A stretch of 8,699 nt of DNA from CALCKU01 sp964534845. Lineage in GTDB: Bacteria > Pseudomonadota > Alphaproteobacteria > Caulobacterales > Maricaulaceae. The notes below the pieces were generated by a model, which had not been told where the DNA came from, searched no databases, and saw only the letters and a list, made by a program, of their open reading frames with translations. Positions within the stretch are counted from its first letter, which is position 1; each line of letters starts with the position of its first letter. This document shows, piece after piece, positions 1 through 7,036 of this stretch. The DNA lies in NCBI GenBank assembly GCA_964534845.1, contig CAZHPV010000086.1, positions 1 to 8,699 on the forward strand, read 5' to 3'. The position numbers were made by a program, and so were the translations under genes.

Positions 1-35
1 ACATTATGTATATGAATAATCGAAAATATTATGCA

Positions 36-64
36 TTGCGTGTGACCTATATTCTAGTTTTTAT
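36..64 (+). promoter_or_regulatory. Weak candidate promoter ahead of the glutamine synthetase-like gene
   Basis: TTGCGT (36-41) could be a -35 element, with TTTTAT (59-64) as -10 after a 17-base spacer (4 of 6 consensus bases). A better -10 by itself is TATATT (48-53, 5 of 6), but it has no recognisable -35 at the right distance. The 116 bases before the gene are AT-rich and carry no ORF of substance. This is an inference from base matches only, and the promoter could equally lie upstream of the window. Confidence 0.2.
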
Positions 65-106
65 GTAGTTCGCAAGATCAGTTCTTAAGTTGGGTCCCTT
101 TATGGC

Positions 107-112
107 AGGTGA
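107..112 (+). promoter_or_regulatory. Ribosome binding site that favours the ATG at 117
   Basis: AGGTGA ends four bases before the ATG at 117. The two upstream in-frame starts, TTG at 90 and ATG at 102, have no purine-rich Shine-Dalgarno sequence at a usable distance. This site is the main reason for starting the ligase at 117, although ATG 102 (five codons longer) cannot be excluded. Confidence 0.5.
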
Positions 113-116
113 AAAA

Positions 117-1451
117 ATGCAAAAATGGTTAGACGCGAACCCTGATGTTTCGTCGGTTAGGCCTGTGATTTGGGACCTTAATGGTATTATGCGCGGTAAG
201 CTCTTGCCCCGAAAAATGGCAGGTAAAGCCTTTAAGGGCGAGCTGAAATTGCCATTATCCTCACTGGGTGTCGATATATGGGGCAATGATGCGGATGAAA
301 GTGGTCAGGTTTTGGAAACGGGTGATGTTGATGGCTTCTGTGTACCGACCGGACGGGGGCCATTGCGCATAGACTGGCTTGATAATAGCTCTAGCCTCTT
401 GCCTGTATGGATGTTCAAATCTGACGGAACGCCTTTTGGTGCGTGCCCGCGGCAAGTTTTAAAGTCTGTTGTTGACCGCTTTGCTGAAAAGGGCCTGACA
501 CCTGTTTGCGCGTCTGAGCTCGAATTCTATCTTTATGTTCAAAGTAATGATGCCATCAAAGCGCCGGAGCGCCTTGGCGGCGACGACGTTGTACCGGCGA
601 GTGCGATGTATAGTCTGGCCGATATTGATGAAATGGACGGCTTTATTGCCGATGTCTACGCGGCCTGTGAAGCTTGGGACATTCCAGCGGACGCCGCGAT
701 TTCTGAATTTGGTGTTGGTCAGATGGAGATTAATCTCAATCATGTTGCTGACCCTCTAAAAGCAGCTGACGATGCGGTGTTATTTAAATATTTAATCAAG
801 GGTATTGCCAAGAAACATGGTCTCGGCGCGACATTTATGGCCAAACCTTATGGCAAACAGTCAGGTAGCGGCATGCATCTTCATTTTAGTGTTCTAAATG
901 AGAAGGGTGAGAATATCTTTGATAATGGACAGGAAGAAGGCTCGGGGCTCTTGCATCATTGTGTGGCGGGTTTGTTGGAGACAATTGGTGAATTCATGTC
1001 AATTTTTGTGCCTCATTATAACTCTTATCGCCGTGTTCGCCCGGGGACTCACGCGCCCACGAATATTGCTTGGGGCTATGATAATAGGACGACGCCCGTG
1101 CGCATCCCTAGCGGCCCAAACCATTCGCGCCGAATTGAGCACCGTATAGCCGGGGCTGACGCTAATCCCTATCTTGTGATGGCGGCAATATTGGGCGGGG
1201 CTCTATACGGGCTTGAAAATAAATTGACGCCGCCGCCTCCAGTGTCTGGAGATGCGTATGATATGGACTTGCCTTCAATCCCATTGAGCTGGCGCTCGGC
1301 TATAGATTCTATGGCGCAGGGAAGCCATACGCAGCGTTTGTTTGGTGATCTGTTTTGTAAAATGTATATTGCGGCGAAAAACCAAGAATATGACCAGTTT
1401 ATGCAGGCTGTGACCCGAATTGAATATGAGACATATTTGGAGTCTGTTTAA
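117..1451 (+). CDS. Glutamine synthetase-like gamma-glutamyl-amine ligase (PuuA / gamma-glutamylpolyamine synthetase type)
   Basis: This is a cytoplasmic ATP-dependent ligase of the glutamine synthetase (GS) superfamily, 444 residues from ATG 117 (453 from TTG 90). The N-terminal beta-grasp part contains DLNGIMRGK (about residues 20-28), the family's usual opening. The catalytic domain keeps the GS I set, numbered from ATG 117: metal-binding E134 and E136 (SELEFYLY), E197 and E204 (GQMEIN), H254 (GSGMHLHFS), R306, R324, R329, and the R339/E341/R343 cluster (RRIEHR), followed by GADANPYL. Two canonical GS features are missing: the adenylylation motif NLYDLP, and the flap glutamate (E327 in enterobacterial GlnA), replaced by H312 in PGTHAP. 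An amine rather than ammonia is therefore the likely acceptor. Putrescine is the obvious candidate because agmatinase is encoded in the same window. The gene shares one base with the downstream hydrolase. The superfamily call is very sure; the substrate is inferred. Confidence 0.9.
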   Translation: MQKWLDANPDVSSVRPVIWDLNGIMRGKLLPRKMAGKAFKGELKLPLSSLGVDIWGNDADESGQVLETGDVDGFCVPTGRGPLRIDWLDNSSSLLPVWMFKSDGTPFGACPRQVLKSVVDRFAEKGLTPVCASELEFYLYVQSNDAIKAPERLGGDDVVPASAMYSLADIDEMDGFIADVYAACEAWDIPADAAISEFGVGQMEINLNHVADPLKAADDAVLFKYLIKGIAKKHGLGATFMAKPYGKQSGSGMHLHFSVLNEKGENIFDNGQEEGSGLLHHCVAGLLETIGEFMSIFVPHYNSYRRVRPGTHAPTNIAWGYDNRTTPVRIPSGPNHSRRIEHRIAGADANPYLVMAAILGGALYGLENKLTPPPPVSGDAYDMDLPSIPLSWRSAIDSMAQGSHTQRLFGDLFCKMYIAAKNQEYDQFMQAVTRIEYETYLESV

Positions 1452-2155
1452 TGAAAATTGGTATTCTCCAAACTGGGCGCGCGCCTGACAATTTGCAAGC
1501 GGTTCATGGTGATTATGATAAAATGAGTCAGACATTTTTGGGGCTGCCATCAGAGAATGTTCGCCATTATGCGGTTTTAGATGGAGAGTTTCCAGACAGC
1601 GTTTCTGATTGCGATGGCTGGTTTATTACAGGGTCGAGATTCGGTGTTTATGAAGGCCATGACTGGATACCACCGCTTGAAGCTTTTATTCGCTGTGCTC
1701 ATGTTGAAAAACGTAAAATGGTAGGCGTTTGCTTTGGTCACCAAATCATGGCGCAAGCACTGGGCGGGACTGTGGAAAAATTTGAAGGTGGTTTCTCTGT
1801 GGGTGCGGTTGATTATACGTTAAGTGGTAGGCTTAAGAGTTCACCTGAAACAGGGTCTGACAAGACGCGATTGAATGCCTATCACCAAGATCAAATTAGG
1901 GTGCCGCCAGAATCAGCTGAGTTGATATTAACCTCGGATTTTTGCCGTTTTGCGGGCTTTGCTTACGGAGATTGGGGCTTGAGTGTGCAGCCACACCCTG
2001 AGTTTGAAGGGGCTTACTTAAAAGACTTAGTTGTAGAGAGGAGGGGGCAGGGGCTTTCTGACAAGCTCGTAGATAAAGCGCTGCTTAGTCTTGAAAATAC
2101 CGCTCAAACCTATTTTCAAACGCAGATACGTGAGTTTTTGGGGCTCAACGCCTAG
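1451..2155 (+). CDS. Class I glutamine amidotransferase-fold hydrolase, partner of the GS-like ligase
   Basis: A 234-residue stand-alone class I glutamine amidotransferase domain, similar in style to the GMP-synthase type. The nucleophile is C94 in the elbow GVCFGHQ (residues 92-98), and the His/Glu pair is H182 and E184 in QPHPEFE, so the triad is complete. No synthetase domain is fused. The start overlaps the stop of the ligase (TAATG at 1449-1453), with GGAG at 1439-1442 eight bases ahead, which implies translational coupling. In the E. coli putrescine route, PuuD cleaves gamma-glutamyl-GABA, but PuuD is a C26-type enzyme with a different elbow. This protein could do an equivalent job, removing glutamate from the ligase's product or a later intermediate, or could use glutamine directly. 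The fold and triad are seen; the pathway role is inferred from coupling alone. Confidence 0.88.
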   Translation: MKIGILQTGRAPDNLQAVHGDYDKMSQTFLGLPSENVRHYAVLDGEFPDSVSDCDGWFITGSRFGVYEGHDWIPPLEAFIRCAHVEKRKMVGVCFGHQIMAQALGGTVEKFEGGFSVGAVDYTLSGRLKSSPETGSDKTRLNAYHQDQIRVPPESAELILTSDFCRFAGFAYGDWGLSVQPHPEFEGAYLKDLVVERRGQGLSDKLVDKALLSLENTAQTYFQTQIREFLGLNA

Positions 2156-2187
2156 AGATTTTATTTCTTCTTTTGATTTGGGCTTGC

Positions 2188-2230
2188 ATTACATTTTTTT
2201 AAATGATAACTAAAATAAAAAAGTGATCAC
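2188..2230 (+). promoter_or_regulatory. Candidate promoter with overlapping palindrome before the TonB-dependent receptor
   Basis: ATTACA (2188-2193, 4 of 6 bases of the -35 consensus) and TAAAAT (2211-2216, 5 of 6 of the -10) are separated by exactly 17 bases. The perfect 8-base palindrome GTGATCAC (2223-2230) falls where transcription would start, a common place for a repressor operator. A second imperfect inverted repeat, TTGA-GA-TCAA, lies at 2251-2260. The 118-bp gap between the genes holds no ORF. No hairpin terminator was seen after the hydrolase gene, so read-through from upstream is also possible. Confidence 0.35.
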
Positions 2231-2260
2231 ATTATATCTTAGTCAATGAATTGAGATCAA

Positions 2261-2269
2261 AAGGGAGGG
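2261..2269 (+). promoter_or_regulatory. Strong ribosome binding site of the TonB-dependent receptor
   Basis: AAGGGAGGG lies four bases before the ATG at 2274. It is the most purine-rich Shine-Dalgarno sequence in the window, fixes the receptor's start, and suggests the protein is made at a high level compared with its neighbours. Confidence 0.75.
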
Positions 2270-2273
2270 TTTT

Positions 2274-4643
2274 ATGTTTCAGCCGCAAAGTAAACACCGC
2301 GTTTTTTTGGTGGGGAGTGCCAGTCTATTAGCGCTGAGTAGTGCGTTCACGGCGCAAGCGCAAATTCCCGATGATGAGATTATTGTCACAGCAACAAAAC
2401 GGGCAACATCCATTCAGGATGTTCCTTTAGCAATCACAGCGCTTTCAGGTGACTTTGTCTCAGAGGTCAATTTGAATGATGTGAAAGACTTAATTACCTA
2501 TTCGCCCGGCGTAACAGGTAATTCGCAGGACAGTTTTATTGATGCGGTCGCGATACGCGGCATCAGAACTCAAGACTTTGGGGTCGGCGGTGACCCTTCG
2601 GTTGGATTTTTTAAGAACGGTATACATCAAGGCCGGAACGGTGCTGTCGTCTCAACACTTCATGATATTGAGCGCGGAGAAGTTCTAAGAGGGCCACAAA
2701 ACTTCCTGTTCGGGCGTAACGCGATTTCGGGTGCAATTAGTACGCATACTAAACGTCCAATTTTCCAAGATGAAATTTCAGGCTATGGTGATATAGAGTA
2801 TGGAAGCCGGGATCGTTTTGATGCGAGAGGTGCAATTAACTTTCCTCTATCAGACACAGTGGCTGCGCGTGTGGCTGGCTTTTATTCGCGGGAAGACGGA
2901 TTTGTAGAAAATATATTTGACGGTGAGGATTTAGGCGGATTTGATAAGTTCGGCTTTAGGGGCTCTATCGATTATAAAGGTAATGGTCCTTTATCTATTG
3001 AGCTGACAGCCGAGTATGAAGACCGTGAGCAAGAGGGTTCTATTTACCGCGTGACAGGGATTGGTGACAATTTTGCGGCCTTAGAAGAACTTTTTGGAGA
3101 GATCGAACTTCCTGATGATCCCAGAGATGTTAATGTGGATTTAGGCCTCGATAGTTTTGATATTGCCGAAGTGTTCGATATCAGCCTTAAAGTCGATTAT
3201 GACTTCGGTTTTGCAACTCTGACATCACAAACAGGGTTTAAAACGCATGACTTTAATTACCGCGAAGATTTTGACGGAACCCCGCTCAATATCAATGATT
3301 TTGGTCTGGATCAAGAAGGTGACTATTTTGAGCAAGAAGTTCGGCTAGTCAGCCAAGGGGACGGCCCGCTGTCTTGGTATGTTGGTGGCTCTTATTATGA
3401 TGAAAATCTGGATGCGCTCTTTACAGCCCAAGGCAATGAAGACGTTATATGTTCCTATTATGCCAACTATTACAGTAACTATTATTACGGCGAAAACTTC
3501 GCCGATGTTGGCTCATGTTTACTGGAATATTACGGTTTGACGCCTGTCCCAGGGGCAGGTGGTCTGTTGACAGAACAAAATGAAGTGCGAGGCGATTATA
3601 ATGGCTATGCTTTATTTGCTGACGTAACTTATGCCTTTAATGACAAGCTTGATGCCAGTGTCGGCTTACGTTACTCAGATGATCGTAAGACATTTAGTAA
3701 CAATGCCTTACCGGTGACGAGCAATTTTGGACCTTTCTTTGCCATTGGTAACACTACAAATGGTCCTCTGACAGCGTCAGATAGTTGGGATGCCTTCACG
3801 CCGCGATTCATTTTACGCTATCGTCCTAATGAGGATACTACATTATTTGCCAGTGCAACGCGCGGATTTAAGGCGGGTGGTTTTGGTACATTTTCTTTCT
3901 CTCCAGTAGAAGGTGGGCCGGAATTTGAATTCCAAGACGAACTGCAGCCCGGTGATGCTGAGCCAGATACCTTTGATCCAGAGACATTATGGTCTTATGA
4001 AGTGGGTTATAAGGGCGAGTTTTTGGGCGGAGCCTTAAAAGCTGATCTAAATGCTTATTATTACGACTATCAAGATCTTCAATTGCTGGTTTTCCAAAAT
4101 GGCCGCAGTGTGGTTTTAAATGTGGGTGAGGTTGAAGGCTATGGTGTTGAAGGCCAGCTTACGGCAAGGTTCAGTGAAAATTTCGATGGTTTTGTGAGTG
4201 TTGGATATAATAGCAATGATATAACAAATGCGGGTGTGGGGTGTGGTCTTAATGACGCTGACACATTTGAGCCTGGGGACCCAGATTTATGTGATGGTAA
4301 TGATTTAGACGCGCCGGCTTGGTCTGGTGCGGCTGTCTTTAATGCACATGCTGATATGTGGGGTGGAGAAATCTTTGGTTCTGCTGAAGTGTTCTGGGAA
4401 TCAACGAAGGGCGGCGGTATTGAAAATCTTGCAGCGTCTGAAGTGGATGCCTTTGCTGATCTGACATTAAGGGCGGGGTACCGCGCTGATGATTGGTCAG
4501 TTCTTGGCTATGTTGAAAATGTGACTGACGAACTCTATTTCGATCAAGGCAATAATAATGGTGATGTTCTTCCCGCCCATGTCTTCGGGCCGAGCAAGCC
4601 CCGCACTTACGGGATTCGCTTCTCTAAATCATTTAATGAATAA
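2274..4643 (+). CDS. TonB-dependent outer-membrane receptor
   Basis: A 789-residue ligand-gated outer-membrane transporter driven by TonB-ExbBD. The signal peptide has a basic start, a hydrophobic core and a cleavage site after AQA (27-29). The TonB box EIIVTATK (35-42) follows directly. The plug spans about residues 44-165, with VLRGPQNFLFGRN (137-149) as its hallmark. The rest is a 22-strand barrel, including the typical RGFKAGGF near residue 530. Two cysteine pairs, C393/C415 and C657/C673, lie in probable external loops. The first bounds a tyrosine-rich stretch (3450-3536), and the second an Asp-rich one. The protein ends FSKSFNE, so the aromatic residue usually found at the very C-terminus of outer-membrane barrels is third from the end. 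There is no N-terminal signalling extension, so no sigma/anti-sigma control is expected. The ligand cannot be read from the sequence; a polyamine- or guanidino-containing compound is only suggested by the neighbours. Confidence 0.96.
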   Translation: MFQPQSKHRVFLVGSASLLALSSAFTAQAQIPDDEIIVTATKRATSIQDVPLAITALSGDFVSEVNLNDVKDLITYSPGVTGNSQDSFIDAVAIRGIRTQDFGVGGDPSVGFFKNGIHQGRNGAVVSTLHDIERGEVLRGPQNFLFGRNAISGAISTHTKRPIFQDEISGYGDIEYGSRDRFDARGAINFPLSDTVAARVAGFYSREDGFVENIFDGEDLGGFDKFGFRGSIDYKGNGPLSIELTAEYEDREQEGSIYRVTGIGDNFAALEELFGEIELPDDPRDVNVDLGLDSFDIAEVFDISLKVDYDFGFATLTSQTGFKTHDFNYREDFDGTPLNINDFGLDQEGDYFEQEVRLVSQGDGPLSWYVGGSYYDENLDALFTAQGNEDVICSYYANYYSNYYYGENFADVGSCLLEYYGLTPVPGAGGLLTEQNEVRGDYNGYALFADVTYAFNDKLDASVGLRYSDDRKTFSNNALPVTSNFGPFFAIGNTTNGPLTASDSWDAFTPRFILRYRPNEDTTLFASATRGFKAGGFGTFSFSPVEGGPEFEFQDELQPGDAEPDTFDPETLWSYEVGYKGEFLGGALKADLNAYYYDYQDLQLLVFQNGRSVVLNVGEVEGYGVEGQLTARFSENFDGFVSVGYNSNDITNAGVGCGLNDADTFEPGDPDLCDGNDLDAPAWSGAAVFNAHADMWGGEIFGSAEVFWESTKGGGIENLAASEVDAFADLTLRAGYRADDWSVLGYVENVTDELYFDQGNNNGDVLPAHVFGPSKPRTYGIRFSKSFNE

Positions 4644-4665
4644 GAGATTCAAATTTATTAAATTG

Positions 4666-4689
4666 AAAAGGGCCCTTGGCCCTTTTTTT
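4666..4689 (+). terminator. Intrinsic terminator after the TonB-dependent receptor
   Basis: A perfect 9-bp stem, AAAAGGGCC (4666-4674) with GGCCCTTTT (4678-4686), closes a 3-base loop (CTT) and runs into a T tract ending at 4689. It begins 22 bases after the receptor stop. Only 21 bases separate its end from the next start codon, so it may act as a partial terminator that lowers expression of the permease-speB-sulfotransferase run relative to the receptor. Confidence 0.88.
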
Positions 4690-4710
4690 GTTTGAGATTA
4701 CGAGTGTGAT

Positions 4711-6099
4711 ATGAGCCAGAATGACGTGAACCCAAAAGTATTAAGGCTACCAGACCTTACACTTTTCACTGTTTCAGCTATTGTTTTGTTAGATACTTTG
4801 GCGGCCTCAGCTTCAATCGGCGCGTCTAGCCTTACGTGGTGGTTACTCCTTGGTGTTTTATTTATGTTGCCTATTGGGCTTATCACGGCTGAGCTTGGCA
4901 CAAGCTATCCTGCCGAGGGCGGGATATATGTCTGGATCAAAAAAGCCTTTGGGCAAGAATGGTCGACACGGGCTATGTGGGCGTATTGGATTAATACAGC
5001 CATATGGTTGCCTGCGATATTCATATTATTTGCAGGGGTGTTAGCACGCTTGTTTCACATTGATATGAGTATATTCCAACAAGTAATTCTTGGGATTATA
5101 TTGGGATGGCTTAGCGTTGCGGTTGATGTATTTGGCCTGAAAATCGGGAAATGGGTCCCTAATCTTGGCGCTGTTCTGAAAATGGTTATCTTTGGTGTTT
5201 TGATATTTGGCGGGTTTTATTATGCGGGACAAAATGGCTATGCCAATGAGATAAATGCAAAAACCTTGAGCCCTAATTTAGAAGATGGTTTAAAATTCCT
5301 ACCGGCTATTATTTACGGTATGCTTGGTTTTGAGCTTGTCTCCTCAGCGGGGAGTGAAATTCAAAAGCCAGAGCGCAATGTACCGCGGGCGATTATTTTA
5401 TCGGGTGTCTTAATTCTTGCCTTTTATTTTTTTTCTAGCCTTGGAATTTTAGCCGCTATTCCCGCCGGCGAGATAGATATTGTGGATGGCTTGATCGATA
5501 CGCTTGATTTGTTTTTTGCTAATGTCCCGGGCGGGGACGCTTTGGTGCTTCTTTTAGGCATTGGGGCGCTTTATACATTTTGGTCAAATGGTACGACATG
5601 GGCGATGGGATGTAACCGCTCTGTTGCTGAGGCGGCGAGCGAGGGGCAGCTACCCTCTATGTTCGCGAAAAGACATGCCGAACATGGCGGGCCTATCGGG
5701 GCCGCCATTTTAATGGGATGTGTGTGCACGGTAGCGCTTGTGCTTTACGGCGCTTTGGTGGATTCCAATGAAGACCTCTTTTGGGCTTTGTTTTCGTTTA
5801 GCGCTGTTATCTTTATGTTGCCTTATGCCGGGATGGTTTTGGCATTTCTGAAATTACGTTTCATTGACCCAGACACAGTGCGTCCCTTTAGAGCGCCCGG
5901 GGGTCTTTGGGGGGCGAAATTATTAGCGGGGATATGCTTTATAATCCTTGTGATGACGATTGGTCTGTTTTTATATGTACCGGGCGAAGGGTTACAAAAA
6001 TCTACACTTTACGGTGTTGTCGGGGTGCTTATAATCGGCGAAGGCCTTATCCGTTGGGCTCGAAAGACAGGCATAAACTATGACGTCAGAGATCAATGA
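4711..6099 (+). CDS. APC-superfamily amino acid/polyamine permease
   Basis: A 462-residue inner-membrane transporter with about twelve hydrophobic segments, roughly at 17-38, 41-62, 86-114, 122-142, 150-170, 193-212, 226-250, 275-297, 326-348, 355-380, 401-423 and 431-450. The start of the protein (LTLFTVSAIV) and the segment-2/3 region with AELGTSYPAEGGIYVW (60-75) resemble GadC-like amino acid:amine antiporters and related APC permeases. GSEIQKPERNVPRA (214-227) is the usual loop between segments 6 and 7. The long C-terminal plug of GadC is absent. The Shine-Dalgarno is weak (GAG at 4702-4704). Its stop overlaps the speB start by 20 bases, so agmatine, putrescine, arginine or a glutamate/GABA-type substrate is plausible. 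Family is certain; substrate and uniport/antiport mode are not readable. Confidence 0.93.
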   Translation: MSQNDVNPKVLRLPDLTLFTVSAIVLLDTLAASASIGASSLTWWLLLGVLFMLPIGLITAELGTSYPAEGGIYVWIKKAFGQEWSTRAMWAYWINTAIWLPAIFILFAGVLARLFHIDMSIFQQVILGIILGWLSVAVDVFGLKIGKWVPNLGAVLKMVIFGVLIFGGFYYAGQNGYANEINAKTLSPNLEDGLKFLPAIIYGMLGFELVSSAGSEIQKPERNVPRAIILSGVLILAFYFFSSLGILAAIPAGEIDIVDGLIDTLDLFFANVPGGDALVLLLGIGALYTFWSNGTTWAMGCNRSVAEAASEGQLPSMFAKRHAEHGGPIGAAILMGCVCTVALVLYGALVDSNEDLFWALFSFSAVIFMLPYAGMVLAFLKLRFIDPDTVRPFRAPGGLWGAKLLAGICFIILVMTIGLFLYVPGEGLQKSTLYGVVGVLIIGEGLIRWARKTGINYDVRDQ

Positions 6100-7036
6100 T
6101 ATAGATCTCGCTTTCACGCGTAAGCGTGGGAGCGGAATTCGTGTAGAGCCGACATATTCGGGTGCATTAAGTTTTGGGCGTCGGCGGTATAGCAAGGATT
6201 TAACAGCTGTAGACCTCGCTGTTATTGGCCTGCCTTATGATCTCGCGACGACTGGACGTCCAGGTGCCCGATATGGACCAAGAGCCGTTCGTGAAGCTTC
6301 GGCTATGATAGCGTGGGACCGTGTTCATGGATGGGAGTTTGATCCTTTTGAAGCTTTGTCCGTTATTGACTATGGTGATGTATTATTTGATCCAGGCGCG
6401 GCTGTAACCGTTCCTGAAACGATTGAAGGGCAGTTTAAAACCGTTCATAGCGCGGGTGTGAAAACACTCATGTTAGGGGGTGATCATTTTTCCTCATACC
6501 CTGTTTTGAAATCATTAGCAGCGGTCGAAAAACAGCCCATTTCCCTCATTCATTTTGATGCCCATTCTGATACATGGGAAGATGAAGAAGGACGGATTGA
6601 TCATGGGACTATGTTTTACCATGCTGCAAAACAAGGTATCGTAGATCCGAAACACTCAGTGCAAATTGGTATTCGTACGTTTAATGAAAAAACGCATGGC
6701 TTTAACATTTTAAGTGCTGAAGATGTAAGGGTTCGCGGTGTTGATGCGGTTATCAAATTCATTCGCGATATTGTTGGACAGCGTCCTGCCTATATTACGT
6801 TTGATATTGATTGCCTTGATCCGTCTATGGCACCGGGGACAGGAACACCAGTTATTGGCGGTTTGAGCACTATGGAAGCCCAGTTGATCTTGCGGGGTTT
6901 AAGAGGCGTAAATTTACGAAGCGCCGATGTTGTTGAAGTCGCGCCCGCCTATGATCATGCACAAATTACCGCATTAGCGGCAGCAACGATTGCGATGAAC
7001 CTTGTTGCTTTATTTGCCGCGGAAAAGATCGCATGA
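6080..7036 (+). CDS. speB: Agmatinase (ureohydrolase, Mn-dependent)
   Basis: A 318-residue cytoplasmic ureohydrolase of the arginase/agmatinase family, which converts agmatine and water to putrescine and urea with a binuclear manganese centre. All metal ligands are present: H136 (GGDHF), D160/H162/D164 (FDAHSD), and D242/D244 (FDIDCLDP). HGTMFY with H175 and VVEVAPAYD with E286 also match agmatinases. Long stretches closely resemble E. coli SpeB as remembered, notably HSVQIGIRT, APGTGTPVIGGL and ITALAAAT. Length is near the family's usual 300-320. The start lies inside the end of the permease gene (20-bp overlap) with AGG at 6069-6071 eight bases ahead; no other start in a sensible position exists. 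The stop overlaps the next gene (ATGA). Guanidinobutyrase and guanidinopropionase have the same ligands, so a different guanidino substrate remains possible. Confidence 0.92.
   Translation: MTSEINDIDLAFTRKRGSGIRVEPTYSGALSFGRRRYSKDLTAVDLAVIGLPYDLATTGRPGARYGPRAVREASAMIAWDRVHGWEFDPFEALSVIDYGDVLFDPGAAVTVPETIEGQFKTVHSAGVKTLMLGGDHFSSYPVLKSLAAVEKQPISLIHFDAHSDTWEDEEGRIDHGTMFYHAAKQGIVDPKHSVQIGIRTFNEKTHGFNILSAEDVRVRGVDAVIKFIRDIVGQRPAYITFDIDCLDPSMAPGTGTPVIGGLSTMEAQLILRGLRGVNLRSADVVEVAPAYDHAQITALAAATIAMNLVALFAAEKIA

Noticed and set aside
90..116. TTG start at 90 and ATG start at 102 for the GS-like ligase
   Set aside because: Neither has a Shine-Dalgarno sequence at usable distance, while ATG 117 has AGGTGA just ahead and gives an N-terminus typical of the family. 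ATG 102 remains possible.
261..743. Minus-strand ORFs of 64 and 94 codons within the ligase gene
   Set aside because: They are shadows of a well-conserved coding frame and have no recognisable domain or upstream signal.
2156..2200. Possible terminator after the hydrolase gene (T-rich run at 2194-2200)
   Set aside because: No stable hairpin precedes the T run, so termination there cannot be supported.
4242..4292. Asp-rich C657-C673 loop as a calcium-binding site
   Set aside because: Cysteine-bounded acidic loops near this barrel position are common in this receptor class, and no full EF-hand or RTX pattern is present.
6080..6099. Possible frameshift at the permease-speB junction
   Set aside because: The 20-bp overlap joins two complete proteins of normal family length, with a Shine-Dalgarno for the second; it is ordinary coupling, not a broken gene.
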